A stretch of DNA of 26,108 bases from Gonium pectorale (lineage: Eukaryota > Chlorophyta > Chlorophyceae > Chlamydomonadales > Volvocaceae): positions 3,477,643 through 3,503,750 of the forward strand of contig LSYV01000005.1 in NCBI GenBank assembly GCA_001584585.1, read 5' to 3'. Below the pieces are notes generated by a model. The model did not search any database. It was not told the origin of the DNA and worked only from the letters and a program-made list of their open reading frames with translations. Of this stretch, positions 1 to 10,266 are shown piece after piece. The first letter of the stretch is position 1; the number at the start of each line of letters is the position of its first letter. The position numbers and the translations under genes were made by a program.

Positions 1-3000
1 CCGGCCGCCCCGACGGCAGCGGCAGCAGCACATGCGCCTCCAGGGCCGCCGCCACCAGCGCCAGCACCTCACGCCGCATCTGCGCATAGTACGGCAGAAC
101 CTCGGCGTACGGCTCCAGGGAGGTGGGCGTCAGCGGCGCCGTCGCGCCCGCTGCCGACAGCGCGGCAAAGATCTGCGCCAGGAGGGGCTGCGGCAGCTGC
201 AGCGCGGGCGGCAGCGGCAGGGCCTGCCCCTCCTGGGCCTGATGTGGGTCGTCGGCTGCGAGCAGCAGCGGCCGCAGCTGCTGCTTGGCGTGCTGCAGCC
301 AGCCCCGCGCGACGAGCGCAGCAAACTGGCGGGACGTGGCCGAGGGCGACGCCAGGCCCGCGAGCAGCTCCGGAGCCGGCGCGGCGGCTCCGTACGCGTG
401 CGCCGTCGCGAGAAGCACGCCCAGGCAGCCGGCGGCGGTGGTCCGCATCCGCGCCACCGACTCCTCGCCCGCGCTGCCGACGATGAACTCAGCCGGCAGT
501 GCAGGGCCCGCCGCCGCGGCGGCGGCGGCCGCGGCCGCAGCCGCGGCCTGCTGTTGATGCTGCTGCTGTTGCTGGCGCTGCTTGGCCGACGTTCGTGCGC
601 GCTTGGGCGGGCTGACCTCAAAACCCGACGCGGATGCGGCGGCCGCCGCCGCTGCTGCAGCGGCGGCGGAGGGGCCAGCGGCGCCGGCTGCCAGCCTCCG
701 CGCCGCGGCCAGGGGGATGAGGCGGCTGGGGTCGGCCGAGTGCGGCACCAGCACCAGGTTGGGGTCGAGGGGCTTGCTGATCTGCAGGGTGACGAGGTAA
801 CATTGGAGGGCTTGGTCGCATCAAGCACCAACCAAAATCGATCCGCGAGCATGAGGGAGATGCAGCCCGACAGTTACACGCACCCAGGGTCGGGCGTTCC
901 GCCGTGGGAATCGACAAATGCCCGTGGCGTCAGGCCCGATGTCCCTGGTATTACGCCGATCAAGCCCCCGACGATGGCGGCGCCGCCCCACCTGCGTGGA
1001 GCCCAGCGCCATCATGCCGCGCAGCAGCTCCGGCGACAGCCCCTCCCGCAGCGCCTCGGGCGCCGCGCAGCGCACCGCCAGCGCCCACACGCGCACCGCG
1101 CCGTCTAGCACCCGCTGCTCCTGCTCCACCAGCAGCACCTGATACAGCAGCGCAAGCAGGTCCGCCAGCAGCGGCTGCAGCCAGACCGGCGGCGGAACCA
1201 CCACCGCCGCCATGGCGGCGCCGCCGCCGGTGCCGGCGGCCGCCGCGAGCATCCGCTCAAGGCACTGCAGTGCCGACGCGCGGACAGTGCTGAGCATGTG
1301 GCGGAGGAAGGGCCACAGGCGCGGCACGAGGGCGGAGAGCTCCTCGGAGGAGCCGGCGCCGGCAGCGGCACCGCCACCAGCAGCGGCGGCGCCGTACAGG
1401 TGGGCCAGGAGCGCCATGACGCTGTTGGTGGCAGCCGACAGGTCCGAGAGCTGCGGCAGGAGGTCCCACAGCTGCGCACGCAGCTCCGAGACGGCCTGGG
1501 GAGGGGCGCCGGACGGGCGTGCGGACAGGCGAGGAGCAAAGCACACGTGCGGGGCACACGGAACGGCTCAGCGTAGTGAGTTGTTAGGTGTTTGTTACCG
1601 CATGTTTGTAGGGCGCCACGGGAAAGACTCATGAACACGGGGACTTCGCAATAGAAGCTGACCGACCCTACGGACCGCCGGCCAGCCGCTTAACGCCCCC
1701 GCACTCTCCGCACCCGCGGCTACCCGCCACACACACATCCGCGCCTTCCTCGCCTAGTCTGCTTGCCTAGTCTATTTGCTTGCAGCATGTCCACAAGCAC
1801 GCACGCATATTCGCACGACGTAACACACACATCCGCGCACGCCATCCCGCCGCGCACCTGGGGCCCACCACGGCCAGCGCCCCCGCCACCGGCACGAGCG
1901 CGTCCGCGCACGCCGCCCGCACGTCGTCGTCGGGGTCTGCGAGCCCGCAGCGCAGCAGCGGCAGCGCGCCGGGCAGCAGCTGCGGGGCCAGGTCCAGCCG
2001 CGCAGCCAGGCAGTACTTGAGGCCGCAGAAGCCACCTGAGCGTCACAGCGGGCAGGCACGTCAAAAGGCCCGCGCCAGCCAGGCCCACCGACGGCCACGC
2101 GCCCCGACAAGGGGTACGTATTCGCAACAAACAAAGAAAGCAAAGCGCACACGCGACTCGCCGGGGCCGGCAGACGCGCACGGGCGGGAACAGGGAGGCG
2201 GGGAGGCCAGGAGGCGGGGAGGCGGGCGTACAAAGCTGGCCCGCCAGGGCCCTTGCGGCGGACCTCGCATCCGCCATACTGCCACCCGCCATACTGCCAC
2301 CCGCCACGCCGTTGCCCCTGTACGACGCGGCGCGACACGGTTGCACGTGTGTGGCACGCTCTCTGCGCCCCCTCACCGTATCGCACCCTCCAGTCCTGCT
2401 GCACGCCCAGCTCGCCCAGCAGCCCCGCGATGGCGCACACCGACAGCCCGTCCAGCGCCTGCAGCGCCATGCCCAGCGCCTGCGCGGCCGTCTCGCGGAC
2501 GGGCGCGGTGACCTGCGGGCGGACCCCAGCGGCAGAGGCGGGTCAAGGTGGCGGAAACAGGCGAGAGCCCTCGCGAGGGAAGAAGGCGCATGAAAGGGAG
2601 TTGATAAAATGGGGGAAGGCGGAGGCCAGCGACTTCCTGTCCCCTAATACACGAATGCAGTGTTGATATCAAGGGCCAAGCCAGCGCTTCCCTGTGCCGC
2701 CCTCCCGCTCACCCAACCTTGTGCCACCCCTTGCACCTGGTCTGAGCCGGGGCCATTGACCTCGTGTACCGTAATGTAGCGAGTACATCGAGGTTTAAGG
2801 GTCATCAGTGATTACACGTCCTGGCCGTGCAGCTAGGGTACTTCTTGTCATGTTGAAGCCCAGCCAACCCCCGCGCTCCACCACCCACCCACCCACCCGC
2901 CCGCCCACTCACCCACCCGCCCGCCCACCCGCGCACCTGGTCCGAGCCATAGTCCCCGAACCGGTCCAGCGCCAGCACGCACAGCAGGTGCACGATGCAG

Positions 3001-5505
3001 TCCGCCAGCCAGCGCCGGTTGGCGGAGCGCGCAGCGGACACGGCGGCCGGCGTCACGTCGCCCAGGCCGCGCTTGCCTGCACTCGGGCGGGCGTTGGGCG
3101 GGAGCCAGCCCGTTACGACCGTTGTTTTGCCGGTTTCGGGAGCATTGTCAGTCCTCGACCACACTGCCTAGCATGCGTAGCACCTGCGCCCCTGGCCCCT
3201 GGCCCCTGCTCACACCTTGTGCACCTCTCCAGACCCCTGACACCGTCATCACGCCCCAACCCAACCCGCCCCGCGCCGCCACACACACCCCTGCTCCCTA
3301 CCCGTTCCGCCCGCCACCGCCCATCCGCTGGGCACGCCCGCCAGCGGCGCCTCCACGCCCGCCGCCGCCGCGTGGCTCCGCAGCAGCTCCCTCAGCGCCA
3401 GCGCCGCGCCGTGCCGCACCTCCCACACCGGGTCAAGGCTGTCAAGCACGAGCTGGTCGGCCAGGCGCTGGAAGGGCCAGCCACCCTCCGCAACCTGCTG
3501 CACCTGGTGTCCGGACGAGGCGAGGCACGGCAAGGCACGGCGGAAGGAGTGAGCGAGCAGGGAGCGCAGTGGACGGGGATGTTTGGTACAGCAGGTGAGG
3601 ATAGGATAGGGAGGGATGACGCCATCTTTCTTTCTTTCCCACACTAGGATAAGGGGGTCCGGAGCGACAGAGGAGCAACGAAGTAGGGGTCCGGAGCGTC
3701 ATATACGTTTTTCCTTCGCCCTGCCGCTAGCCTGCCCACGGCAGCCCCGATGCCAAGGACCCATCACCCATGCCCGCTGGCCCCGGCAGACCCTGCCGTA
3801 CCTCGTCGTCTCCGACTTCCAGTGCCGCGGCCGCCGCGGCGGCGGCCGACGGCCCCGCAGAGCCCGTCTCCTCGCCCGCATCCGCCTCTGAGTGGGCCTG
3901 CAGGGCATTCTCAGGGTCGGGAACGAGAGATCAGCCCCTGATAGGCAATCATCCGTGCCCTTCTCCCCAAGTTCTGTACCCGAGAGGCACGTGTGATCGA
4001 CGCAAAGAGCCCGTCAACATTCACGCTAGTCCGGACGCGGGTGCGGTCACACCTCACCGGTCAGGGTCCTTGCCCGATGGGCCTGAACGGGACACGCCCT
4101 TCCCTTGGTCCTCCGCGCTTCCACGCCCGGCCCCCCCCTCCGATTGCTCCGCCCCATCCCCCCCAGTTTATTTTGCCCTTTACTTCTCCTCTGTGCACGC
4201 CCCAGTCTCCTCAGATCCATGTCCGCCCAGACTCCGGCGCACGCCCAGCCCCACCGTCGCCGCCGCCCGCCGGCTTTCGCACGGCATGCGCAGCACACGG
4301 CCAACCCACCCTGCTCCGCGGCGCCGAGCCGCCTGCGTCCGAGCCTCCCCCTCCCCCTCCTCCGCCGCCGCCACCTGGCCCACGCAGCGAGTCGCTGCGG
4401 CCCATGGCCTTGGCCTTCCGCTTCAGCCTGTTCCGCTCCCGCGCCGACAGCTTATCCAGGTCCATACTCGCCAGCAGCTCCTGCGCCGCCTGCTTGGGCT
4501 GGCCCCCGGCCGCACCCCCTGCGCCCCCACCGGCGCCGGCGGCGCCGGCGCTGCCGCCCCGCGGGCGCCCGCTGGGCCCTGCGGCCAGCTCCTCCGCCGC
4601 CGCAAGGTCCTCATCCGCAATCAGCTCCTCCGCGTCCAGGCCCATGTCACGGTCCAGGCCCAGCCGCTTCTTCAGGACCTCCCGCTGGGCGGCCAGCCGG
4701 GCGCGGGGGGCAAGGCTGGGATCCAGCACGAGGTCAAATTCCTGCGGAACGGGTTGCGGGCATGGGAATGCGAGGTTGTTGGGAAAGTCTGAAGGGGCCG
4801 CACGATTGTGGGTATTGCAAGGGGCGGGCGGGGATGGACAATCGAAAGTCAGGGCTGATACGGGGGAGCAGCACCCATCGGATATCAAGCCACTGGGCCC
4901 CCACCGCACCTGGCCCCCTGAGGCTCCCAGCGGCGTGCCCCGCTCCAGCACTTGCTGCAGATTGAAGTTGGTAAGGGCGAGTGGCTCGTCCGGACCCATG
5001 GCCTGGGCGAGAGCGTCGGGGTCGACCCCGCTGGCAAGGGCATGTCGGCGCAAGTCCTCCGGAGTGTGGTGCTCAAAGATGTCGGCCAAGTACGCAAGGG
5101 CCTCGCCCGCTGCTATGCGCGTCTCCCAGCTCTTGTTGTATATGTACGCGTGCACCTGGCAGAGAAATGAACCGGGACAGGGTGTGCCCCACGACAGCAC
5201 CGATCAGCCTTTCGAGCAGCATTCTAGTGAATCAGTCATCAATCAAATGCTCGTGTGCCAAGGCATTTGGCTTGCGGACGTCCCAGCCGCACCTTTTGCA
5301 CCGTGCTCAGCAGCTGGTCTGGGTGAGACCGGGCAATCTCGCTAAGCTGCTTTGCAGCAGCTTTGCGTGTTGCATCGGAGGTCCCAGCTGCGGGCCAACC
5401 AGCAAAGCGTTAAAGTGAGCTGATGGCGGGAAGCCCTTGCAACTCACTCTCAAGGAGGTTTAAAAGCTTTTGAAGCCGGCTGGATGACTGAGGCTTTGCA
5501 CTCAT
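1..5505 (-). CDS. BTAF1: BTAF1/MOT1 homologue (TBP-associated Snf2-family factor), N-terminal half, 3' partial
   Basis: BTAF1/Mot1 removes TATA-binding protein from DNA in the nucleus, using N-terminal HEAT repeats to grip TBP and a C-terminal Snf2 ATPase. Exons read on the minus strand: 5448-5505, 5293-5387, 4910-5155, 4310-4741, 3802-3897, 3302-3503, 2937-3076, 2377-2512, 1869-2035, 992-1495 and 1-781; phases join throughout, giving about 952 residues, roughly half the family length. Family signatures are LLETGTSDATRKAAAKQL near residue 16, WETRIAAGEAL in exon 3, VLKKRLGLD in exon 4, WEVRHGAALALREL in exon 6, LCVLALDRFGDYGSDQ then VTAPVRETAAQALG across exons 7-8, and LVPRLWPFLRHMLSTVRASAL in exon 10. 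Oddities are a run of 11 Gly in exon 4 and, in exon 11, a PPKRARTSAKQ basic patch (possible nuclear signal) followed by Gln-rich and Ala tracts. The exon 9 donor is uncertain: 1869 keeps frame, whereas the nearby GT after 1858 would not. The ATPase domain lies beyond base 1. Confidence 0.93.
2271..2300. repeat. Tandem 15-nt repeat in a BTAF1 intron
   Basis: Two exact copies of CCGCCATACTGCCAC stand head to tail, followed by a partial third copy that begins CCGCCA. They lie in the intron between BTAF1 exons 8 and 9, so they do not alter the protein. This is ordinary intronic minisatellite sequence, possibly variable in length between strains. Confidence 0.9.
2881..2930. repeat. Low-complexity CCCA/CCCG repeat in a BTAF1 intron
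   Basis: A run of CCCA and CCCG tetranucleotides lies just inside the 5' splice site of the intron after BTAF1 exon 7 (donor at 2936-2935 on the minus strand). On the transcribed minus strand it reads as repeated GGGT/GGGC, which could form G-quadruplex-like RNA next to the donor. That functional reading is inference only. Confidence 0.85.
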
Positions 5506-5680
5506 GGCTGGGTCTCCGTCCGTCTCCGGACAGGGGTGGCGGAATGTTGAGTCACTGCCAGACACTGACTCCACCGGTTACCGTGGTCATTAACTTTGAT
5601 CGCATGGTGGGTGCCTGGACTTGCTGACATCTAACCAGTGGTCAGCGCGGGTTATATGCTTGCCACGCACGCATTCCGAA

Positions 5681-5704
5681 TGTACGGCGGCGTACGGCCG
5701 TACA
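5681..5704. promoter_or_regulatory. Inverted repeat with three GTAC cores upstream of BTAF1
   Basis: The arms TGTACGGC (5681-5688) and GCCGTACA (5697-5704) are exact reverse complements with an 8-nt spacer, and a perfect inner palindrome GTACGGCCGTAC fills 5692-5703. GTAC occurs three times, at 5682, 5692 and 5700. GTAC is the established core recognised by plant and algal SBP-box factors such as the copper regulator CRR1 of Chlamydomonas. The element is about 180 bp upstream of the BTAF1 start codon. The structure is directly visible; its use as a protein-binding site is inference. Confidence 0.35.
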
Positions 5705-5777
5705 TAGGGGCTGGACATGAGCTGGTGGACCGCTCCCCGACCCAGACTCGCGGGCTGCCGCAACAGCAAAGTCGATG

Positions 5778-5782
5778 TTACA
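5778..5782 (-). promoter_or_regulatory. Candidate TGTAA polyadenylation signal for the plastid-protein gene
   Basis: The minus strand reads TGTAA here, about 510 nt after the stop codon at 6293. TGTAA is the usual nuclear polyadenylation signal in Chlamydomonas and its relatives, and no nearer copy on this strand was found after that stop. A five-base match is weak evidence by itself. Confidence 0.4.
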
Positions 5783-6292
5783 TGCGGAACACAACCAAGC
5801 ATCAATGAAAAGCAAAAGGTATCCTCCGCCGGGCAAGTACATGTGAACCGCAATACGTTGTAAAATGACCCCTCATGCCCGTATGCGCATCACGGCCTGC
5901 TTTATCCATATTACTAGCTTCCTGATCTTGATCAGGACCCAACCGTGTACTCCTGCAGCAGCGGGTGCCGGAATTCCTGCAGAACCGCCTGCAACAGGCC
6001 CCGTCATTTGGTCCAAGCCACACACGGACTTAACACGGTCCGGTGCTCCATACAAACGGTAGTTAGTGCAACCGTGACCACTTAGCTAGCTAGCAGCGGG
6101 CCGCCGGGCCATCGCGTCGCCCACCTACCTTCCCCTACCCTCGCATCCTTACCGCCCCTGCCAACGCACTCCACAACCTCTTACCCAAGCACTGCCATGC
6201 GCTACGAGCCTGCCGCCGTACCCATCCTTTGCTCTGGGGCACGCATCATCCCACATCACGCCCCTGGATTCGTTTTTACTCCTAGCTAACCC

Positions 6293-7583
6293 CTACTTGT
6301 ACTTGTCCATGATTCGCCGCGCCTCCGCCAGCGGGTCGTCCAGGTCCTGCTCCTTGCCGCCCGCCCCGCCCGACTTCTTGCTGGGCGGCGGCACGTCAAT
6401 GGCGTCGTCGTCCTTGCCGGCCTGCTGCGTAAGGAAGTAGTAGCCCACGCCCGCGAACAGCGCCAGCGTGATGACGCCCGAGATGGCCTGGCGAGGGGGG
6501 CAGAGGGCGGGCGGGGGGGGTCGAGGATGAGGGGCGTACGTGAGCAGCGCGCTTGGGTGCCCTTGCTCCGCCAACGAAAAAAGAGAAACCTGCACAGAAA
6601 GAGGGAGCCAACGACGTTCGCAAACGGGCACGGGAGCCATTCTTTCCAGCAGAAAGTGGAAGCATGCCTTTCTGCTGCGCTTTGAGGGCGGAGACAGCCA
6701 ACCGACCCGTCAGCTGGTTGGAGCTCGGTTGCTTGCCCCGGGGAGTCGCTATCAAAGACCGCTCACGGGCCCGCGTGTTCGTGCAAAACCCCGTGTGCAG
6801 GGGCGCACAGGGCAAGTGGGTGGTACAGGAGAGCAACCCGGCCAACACCTGTACTTGCCTTGTTCAAGACCCAGAATACGAACATGATGCCTGCAATGGT
6901 AACGCCCGCCTTGGCGGCGGGCCGGGGCACGCTGTCAGGCACCAGGTCCGTCGCCTTGTCCACGAGGCCGCTGGCCGTCTTGATCGCGCCTGATATGCAG
7001 GGGTAACCTTGATGTCATACATACCGATGCGTGGCTGGGCTTGTGGGTTGGAAAGTGGGGTGGCTGAGGGCTTGAGGTTGCGGGGTTGCGTTGAGGATTC
7101 ACGTGGGCACCGTGCGTGCAAGCGCGCTGCGTACGTAGCACGCGCATAGATGCCCTCCCGGCGTCGGCAAAGCGCCGAGCGTTGCCAACGCGCCGCGCCT
7201 TGCCAACGCGCCAGAGCCGTGCCATCCCTGTCGGTGACGACAGCCGACGTGGTTCATGGCGATGCCACCACGGGCGCGCCCCCCTAGTCGCACCGGCAAT
7301 CGCATCGTCCTTGTCATCCTTGGACGCTTGAACAATGACGGCCAGCCCGCAGCGGCGGGGCATCGGCCGCGCCAGGCATATTTGCCGACGCCTGCACGCG
7401 GAAACCTTGTCACGCCCTTCGACGAAGGAACTATCAGCAAAGACAGCTAGGGCTGCGAGCAGCCGCTCACGTTGGCAGAGGTGTTGCGAGGGAGGTGGTG
7501 CGGCAAACCTGGATCAGGTGGGGCAGCTATGATCAAACTTGTGAAATTCAGGAACCCTGCAAGCCTGGGCAACTTGCCTGCAT
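6293..7583 (-). CDS. Small plastid-targeted protein with two membrane segments, function unknown
   Basis: Minus-strand exons are 7578-7583 (tentative), 7471-7508, 7294-7391, 6859-6989 and 6293-6487, giving about 155 residues. All phases agree. The first ~40 residues are rich in Arg, Ser, Thr and Ala and end in GLAVIVQASKDDKDD, which resembles a chloroplast transit peptide cleaved near VQA. Next come an amphipathic stretch (LVDKATDLVPDSVPRP), a hydrophobic pair (VTIAGIMFVFWVLNK and ISGVITLALFAGVGYYFL), and a charged tail ending DDPLAEARRIMDKYK. The two hydrophobic segments suggest a thylakoid or envelope membrane protein. I recall plant plastid proteins with a similar EARRIM-KYK ending but cannot name the family. 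The intron after 6859 begins GC (AAG followed by GCAAGT). The MQ start exon would also need a GC donor, so the start is uncertain; another first exon may exist. Confidence 0.72.
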
Positions 7584-7894
7584 CGTGCGAATTTCCTTCC
7601 CGGCTTCCGAAATCAAATGAGAAGCGAACAAAGAAATGCGACAAGACTGTATGAGATGGCGATGTAAGTGCTGATGAAGCGCCGGGCTAACCAGAACGGC
7701 TCGTCTGAAACTACGGGCTCGTTCCCGCCCTGTGCTTCAGCCCTGGATCGCTGTTTCACATGCTCTGCACACGCACATGCGTCATCTGAATACTTGTTTG
7801 CCTTCTTCTCTCCTTTCCCTTTTGCTATGCCCTTGGGGCCGCACCCACCAACTCCACTGCCCTTAGCATGAGCAACTAGGGGATAGTAGCGGAT
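7584..7894. promoter_or_regulatory. Divergent intergenic region (possible bidirectional promoter)
   Basis: About 311 bp separate the tentative start of the minus-strand plastid-protein gene from the start of the plus-strand Ala/Gly-rich gene. It is less GC-rich than the neighbouring exons and holds A-rich patches near 7607-7660. No clear TATA box or known element was recognised. Both genes must have their upstream sequences here, so shared control is possible but not shown. Confidence 0.5.
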
Positions 7895-10266
7895 ATGCAG
7901 CACCCTATGGCCCACGGGCACCTGCGCAAGCGACCACGCAGCAGCTCGGACCTGGGGGGCTTCGAGGACGGCTTGGGCGGCAGCAGCAGCTCATGGCGCC
8001 ACTCCCAAGGGCTCTCCCCTGTATCGGACCCCGACATCGATTACAACGCGCAGGCATCCAAGCGCTACCTCTCCGAGGTAGGGCTCCCGCCCCCTTCACC
8101 GCCAGTGCGGGCCTCGCGGTCTTGGCACGTGCCCCACGCCCCGCCCTTACTCCCCACCCGGGGCAGAGTGTTCTCTGCCACACGACTCATTGCAGCCGTT
8201 CGTCTACCCTCAACACGCATGCCCCCGCTCGCCGTGCCTGTGCCACTTGACGGGTGGGCCACGCGTCGCCAACGCCCTGCCCTTTACTGGTGCCTGGCCC
8301 CCTCCACCTGCCCCCTCCGCCTGCCCCCTCCTCCTGCCCCCTCCACCTGCCCCCTCCGCCCAGGTAATGGCCAACAACCTGACGCGCCACATGCACCTGC
8401 GCTCCAGCAGCCCCTCGGCAACCTCCACCGGCGGCGCGCCGCTCCCGCCCCTGCCGCCGCACCACGGGCTTGGCATCGGGCCCGCGCCCAGTTACGCGCC
8501 TCCCGCACTCGGCGCCCCCTCCACAACCGCTGCCCCTCACGGTCCGGGCCATCTGCTGTCAGATCCGCTGCTGGACCTCCTGCAGCTGCCGCTGCCGCTG
8601 CCGCCACCGTCGCTACCACTCCACCACCTCCAGAACCCCAGCCACGGCAGTCCCTTCACCCGCCCGCCGAACCCGCACCGAGCAAACGCGCCGGTCCCCC
8701 CGCTGCCGCCGCTCGCGCCGCCGCGCGGCGCCGGCTGCCCGCGGCGCTCCTCCTCCTGCGCCGCGCCCGGCGGCTGCACCACCGGCGCCGCCGTCGGAGC
8801 GTCGTACACGGGCCGCGGCGACCGCGGGCTTCTCGACCAGGGTCGCGAGGAGGGCCTGGCGGAGGGGCCGGATGCGGCTGAGCTGCCGCAGTCCATGCTG
8901 ACCAAGCGATCTATCAGTCTCGGTGGGGGGGCGGGTCTCGGGAAGCATGGGATACGACCGCGAGACCAGCACCAGTGACACGGACTCCGAGCTGCTGCCC
9001 GACCGGGAGCGGAGCGTCAGCATGTCGGCCGGGCCGCCAGGGCCGCTGGGTCCGGGCGCCGGCGGGGGGCTGGGGGGAGGGGGCTGGGGGAGCCCGGCGT
9101 GGGGCGGATGCGGCGGTGGTGGTGTGGGTGCGGGCGGCAGCGGCTGCGCGGGCCCTGCAGTGCTGCTGCTGCCACCGCAAGGCGGGGCAGCGGTCGCAGC
9201 GGGAGGCGGCGGCGCGGCGCTGTCCCCGATGGCGGCGGCGCTGCAGCGGCGGCTGTCCGACGCTCAGGGCCACGGCGGCGCCGGCAGCCTGGCGGCGTCG
9301 GTGGGCCTGGGTGCGGCGCTGCCGTGCCGCAGTCCGTCGCGTGGCGTGGCGCCGCTGCCGCGGGGCCCCTTGGTCGACTGCCCCACCTCCCCAACCGACT
9401 GCCGCTTCGGCGGGGGTCTGGACCTGCGAAAGACGGCGCTGCTGCGCTCCCTCTCACGCCGGACGGAGGATGCGTTGACATCAGACGGCGGCACCGCCGC
9501 CGCCGCCGCGACCACCACTGCTGCGCCCGGCGGTGGCGTCGGCGGCCTCCCGGCCGTGCCCGAGACAGGCCCTGAGTGCGCGCCCGCTGCGCTGTCGCCC
9601 GGCTTTGCCTTTGCGCCGCACGCGCTGCTCAGGGCGCAGCGGGGGCTGCCCGGCGGACCCGGCGCTGCCGCGGCCATGGCGGCGGCGACGCGCTCCTGTA
9701 GCGTGGCCTCCGATGCCATGTCTGACGGCGGCGGTGGCGGCGGCCCGGTGGGGATGGATACGAGCAGCACCAGCGGTGAGGGCGCTGGCGGCGCAGGCGG
9801 CGGGCTGGACGAGGCGTTGGACGAGCAGGAGGGTTGCGGAGAGGGTGCCGGCGCAGCGGCGGCGGCGGTGGAGAGGGCTGCGCTGATGGTTGTGGTGTCG
9901 GCAGCGCCGGACGGCGGCGGCGCTTGCCTTCCGGGGAGACCGGCATTTGGATCTCCGGTGGCTGTGGCTGGGGTCTGTGGTCCTGCCGTTTGCGGCGGCG
10001 GGTTGCCCTTTGCCGCGGCCGGCGGTGGCGACGGCGCTGGCTCCGCCGCTGCCGCCCCGCATGCGAGACCGTGTGCGGTTGTTGTTGGCGTCGGCAGCGT
10101 CGAAAGCGGCGGCCGGTCGGAAGCGGTGGAGCGCGCCCATGGCGGCGAGACCTCCGCCGGCTGTCCGCAGCTGGCGACGGCGCACAGCACCTCCCTCGGC
10201 CCCCCGTCGCCCGCAGCAGCGGCGGCGGCGGCGGTGGCGCGGCTGCAGCGGGAGGCGCCCGTGTAG
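7895..10266 (+). CDS. Long disordered Ala/Gly/Pro-rich protein with RSxS motifs; frame broken at a G7 run
   Basis: Exon 1 is 7895-8077, ending at a GAG/GTAGGG donor; exon 2 starts at 8364 after CCGCCCAG and runs to TAG at 10264-10266. The join gives SKRYLSEVMANNLTRHMHL, the least repetitive part and the best candidate for a conserved segment. After about residue 80 the protein is Pro-, Ser-, Ala- and Gly-rich with no recognisable domain. Arg-centred serine sites recur: RPRSSSD, LRSSSPS, KRSISLG, RERSVSMS, QRRLSDA, LRSLSRR and TRSCSVASD, typical targets of basophilic kinases. Near 8925-8931 the frame shifts. The exon 2 frame would stop at 8976-8978, but dropping one G from the seven-G run continues smoothly into GYDRETSTSDTDSELL and 1.3 kb of open frame, about 694 residues in all. 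An assembly or sequencing indel is the simplest explanation; a real frameshift cannot be excluded. Family not recognised. Confidence 0.7.
8298..8363. repeat. Tandem 13-nt pyrimidine-rich repeat at an intron 3' end
   Basis: About five units of the form CCCCCTCCNCCTG run directly into the 3' splice site used by exon 2 of the Ala/Gly-rich gene. The repeat therefore forms the whole polypyrimidine tract of that intron. The tract would lengthen or shorten with repeat number. No coding role is implied. Confidence 0.85.

Larger units (their letters stand above)
5506..6292. other. Spacer: BTAF1 upstream region and 3' UTR of the plastid-protein gene
   Basis: This 787-bp stretch separates two minus-strand genes in tandem. 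Reading frames here are short and show no recognisable protein. The part near 6292 is expected to be the 3' UTR of the upstream gene, running to a candidate TGTAA signal at 5782-5778. The remaining roughly 270 bp down to 5506 should then carry the BTAF1 promoter and 5' UTR. I saw no clear TATA box for BTAF1. An inverted GTAC-containing element lies at 5681-5704. Confidence 0.6.

Noticed and set aside
1858..1871. BTAF1 exon 9 donor at CCCAG followed by GTGCGC (exon ending 1858).
   Set aside because: It would leave two extra bases and throw exon 10 out of frame; the GTGGGC donor after 1869 keeps AVSELRAQLWDLL in frame.
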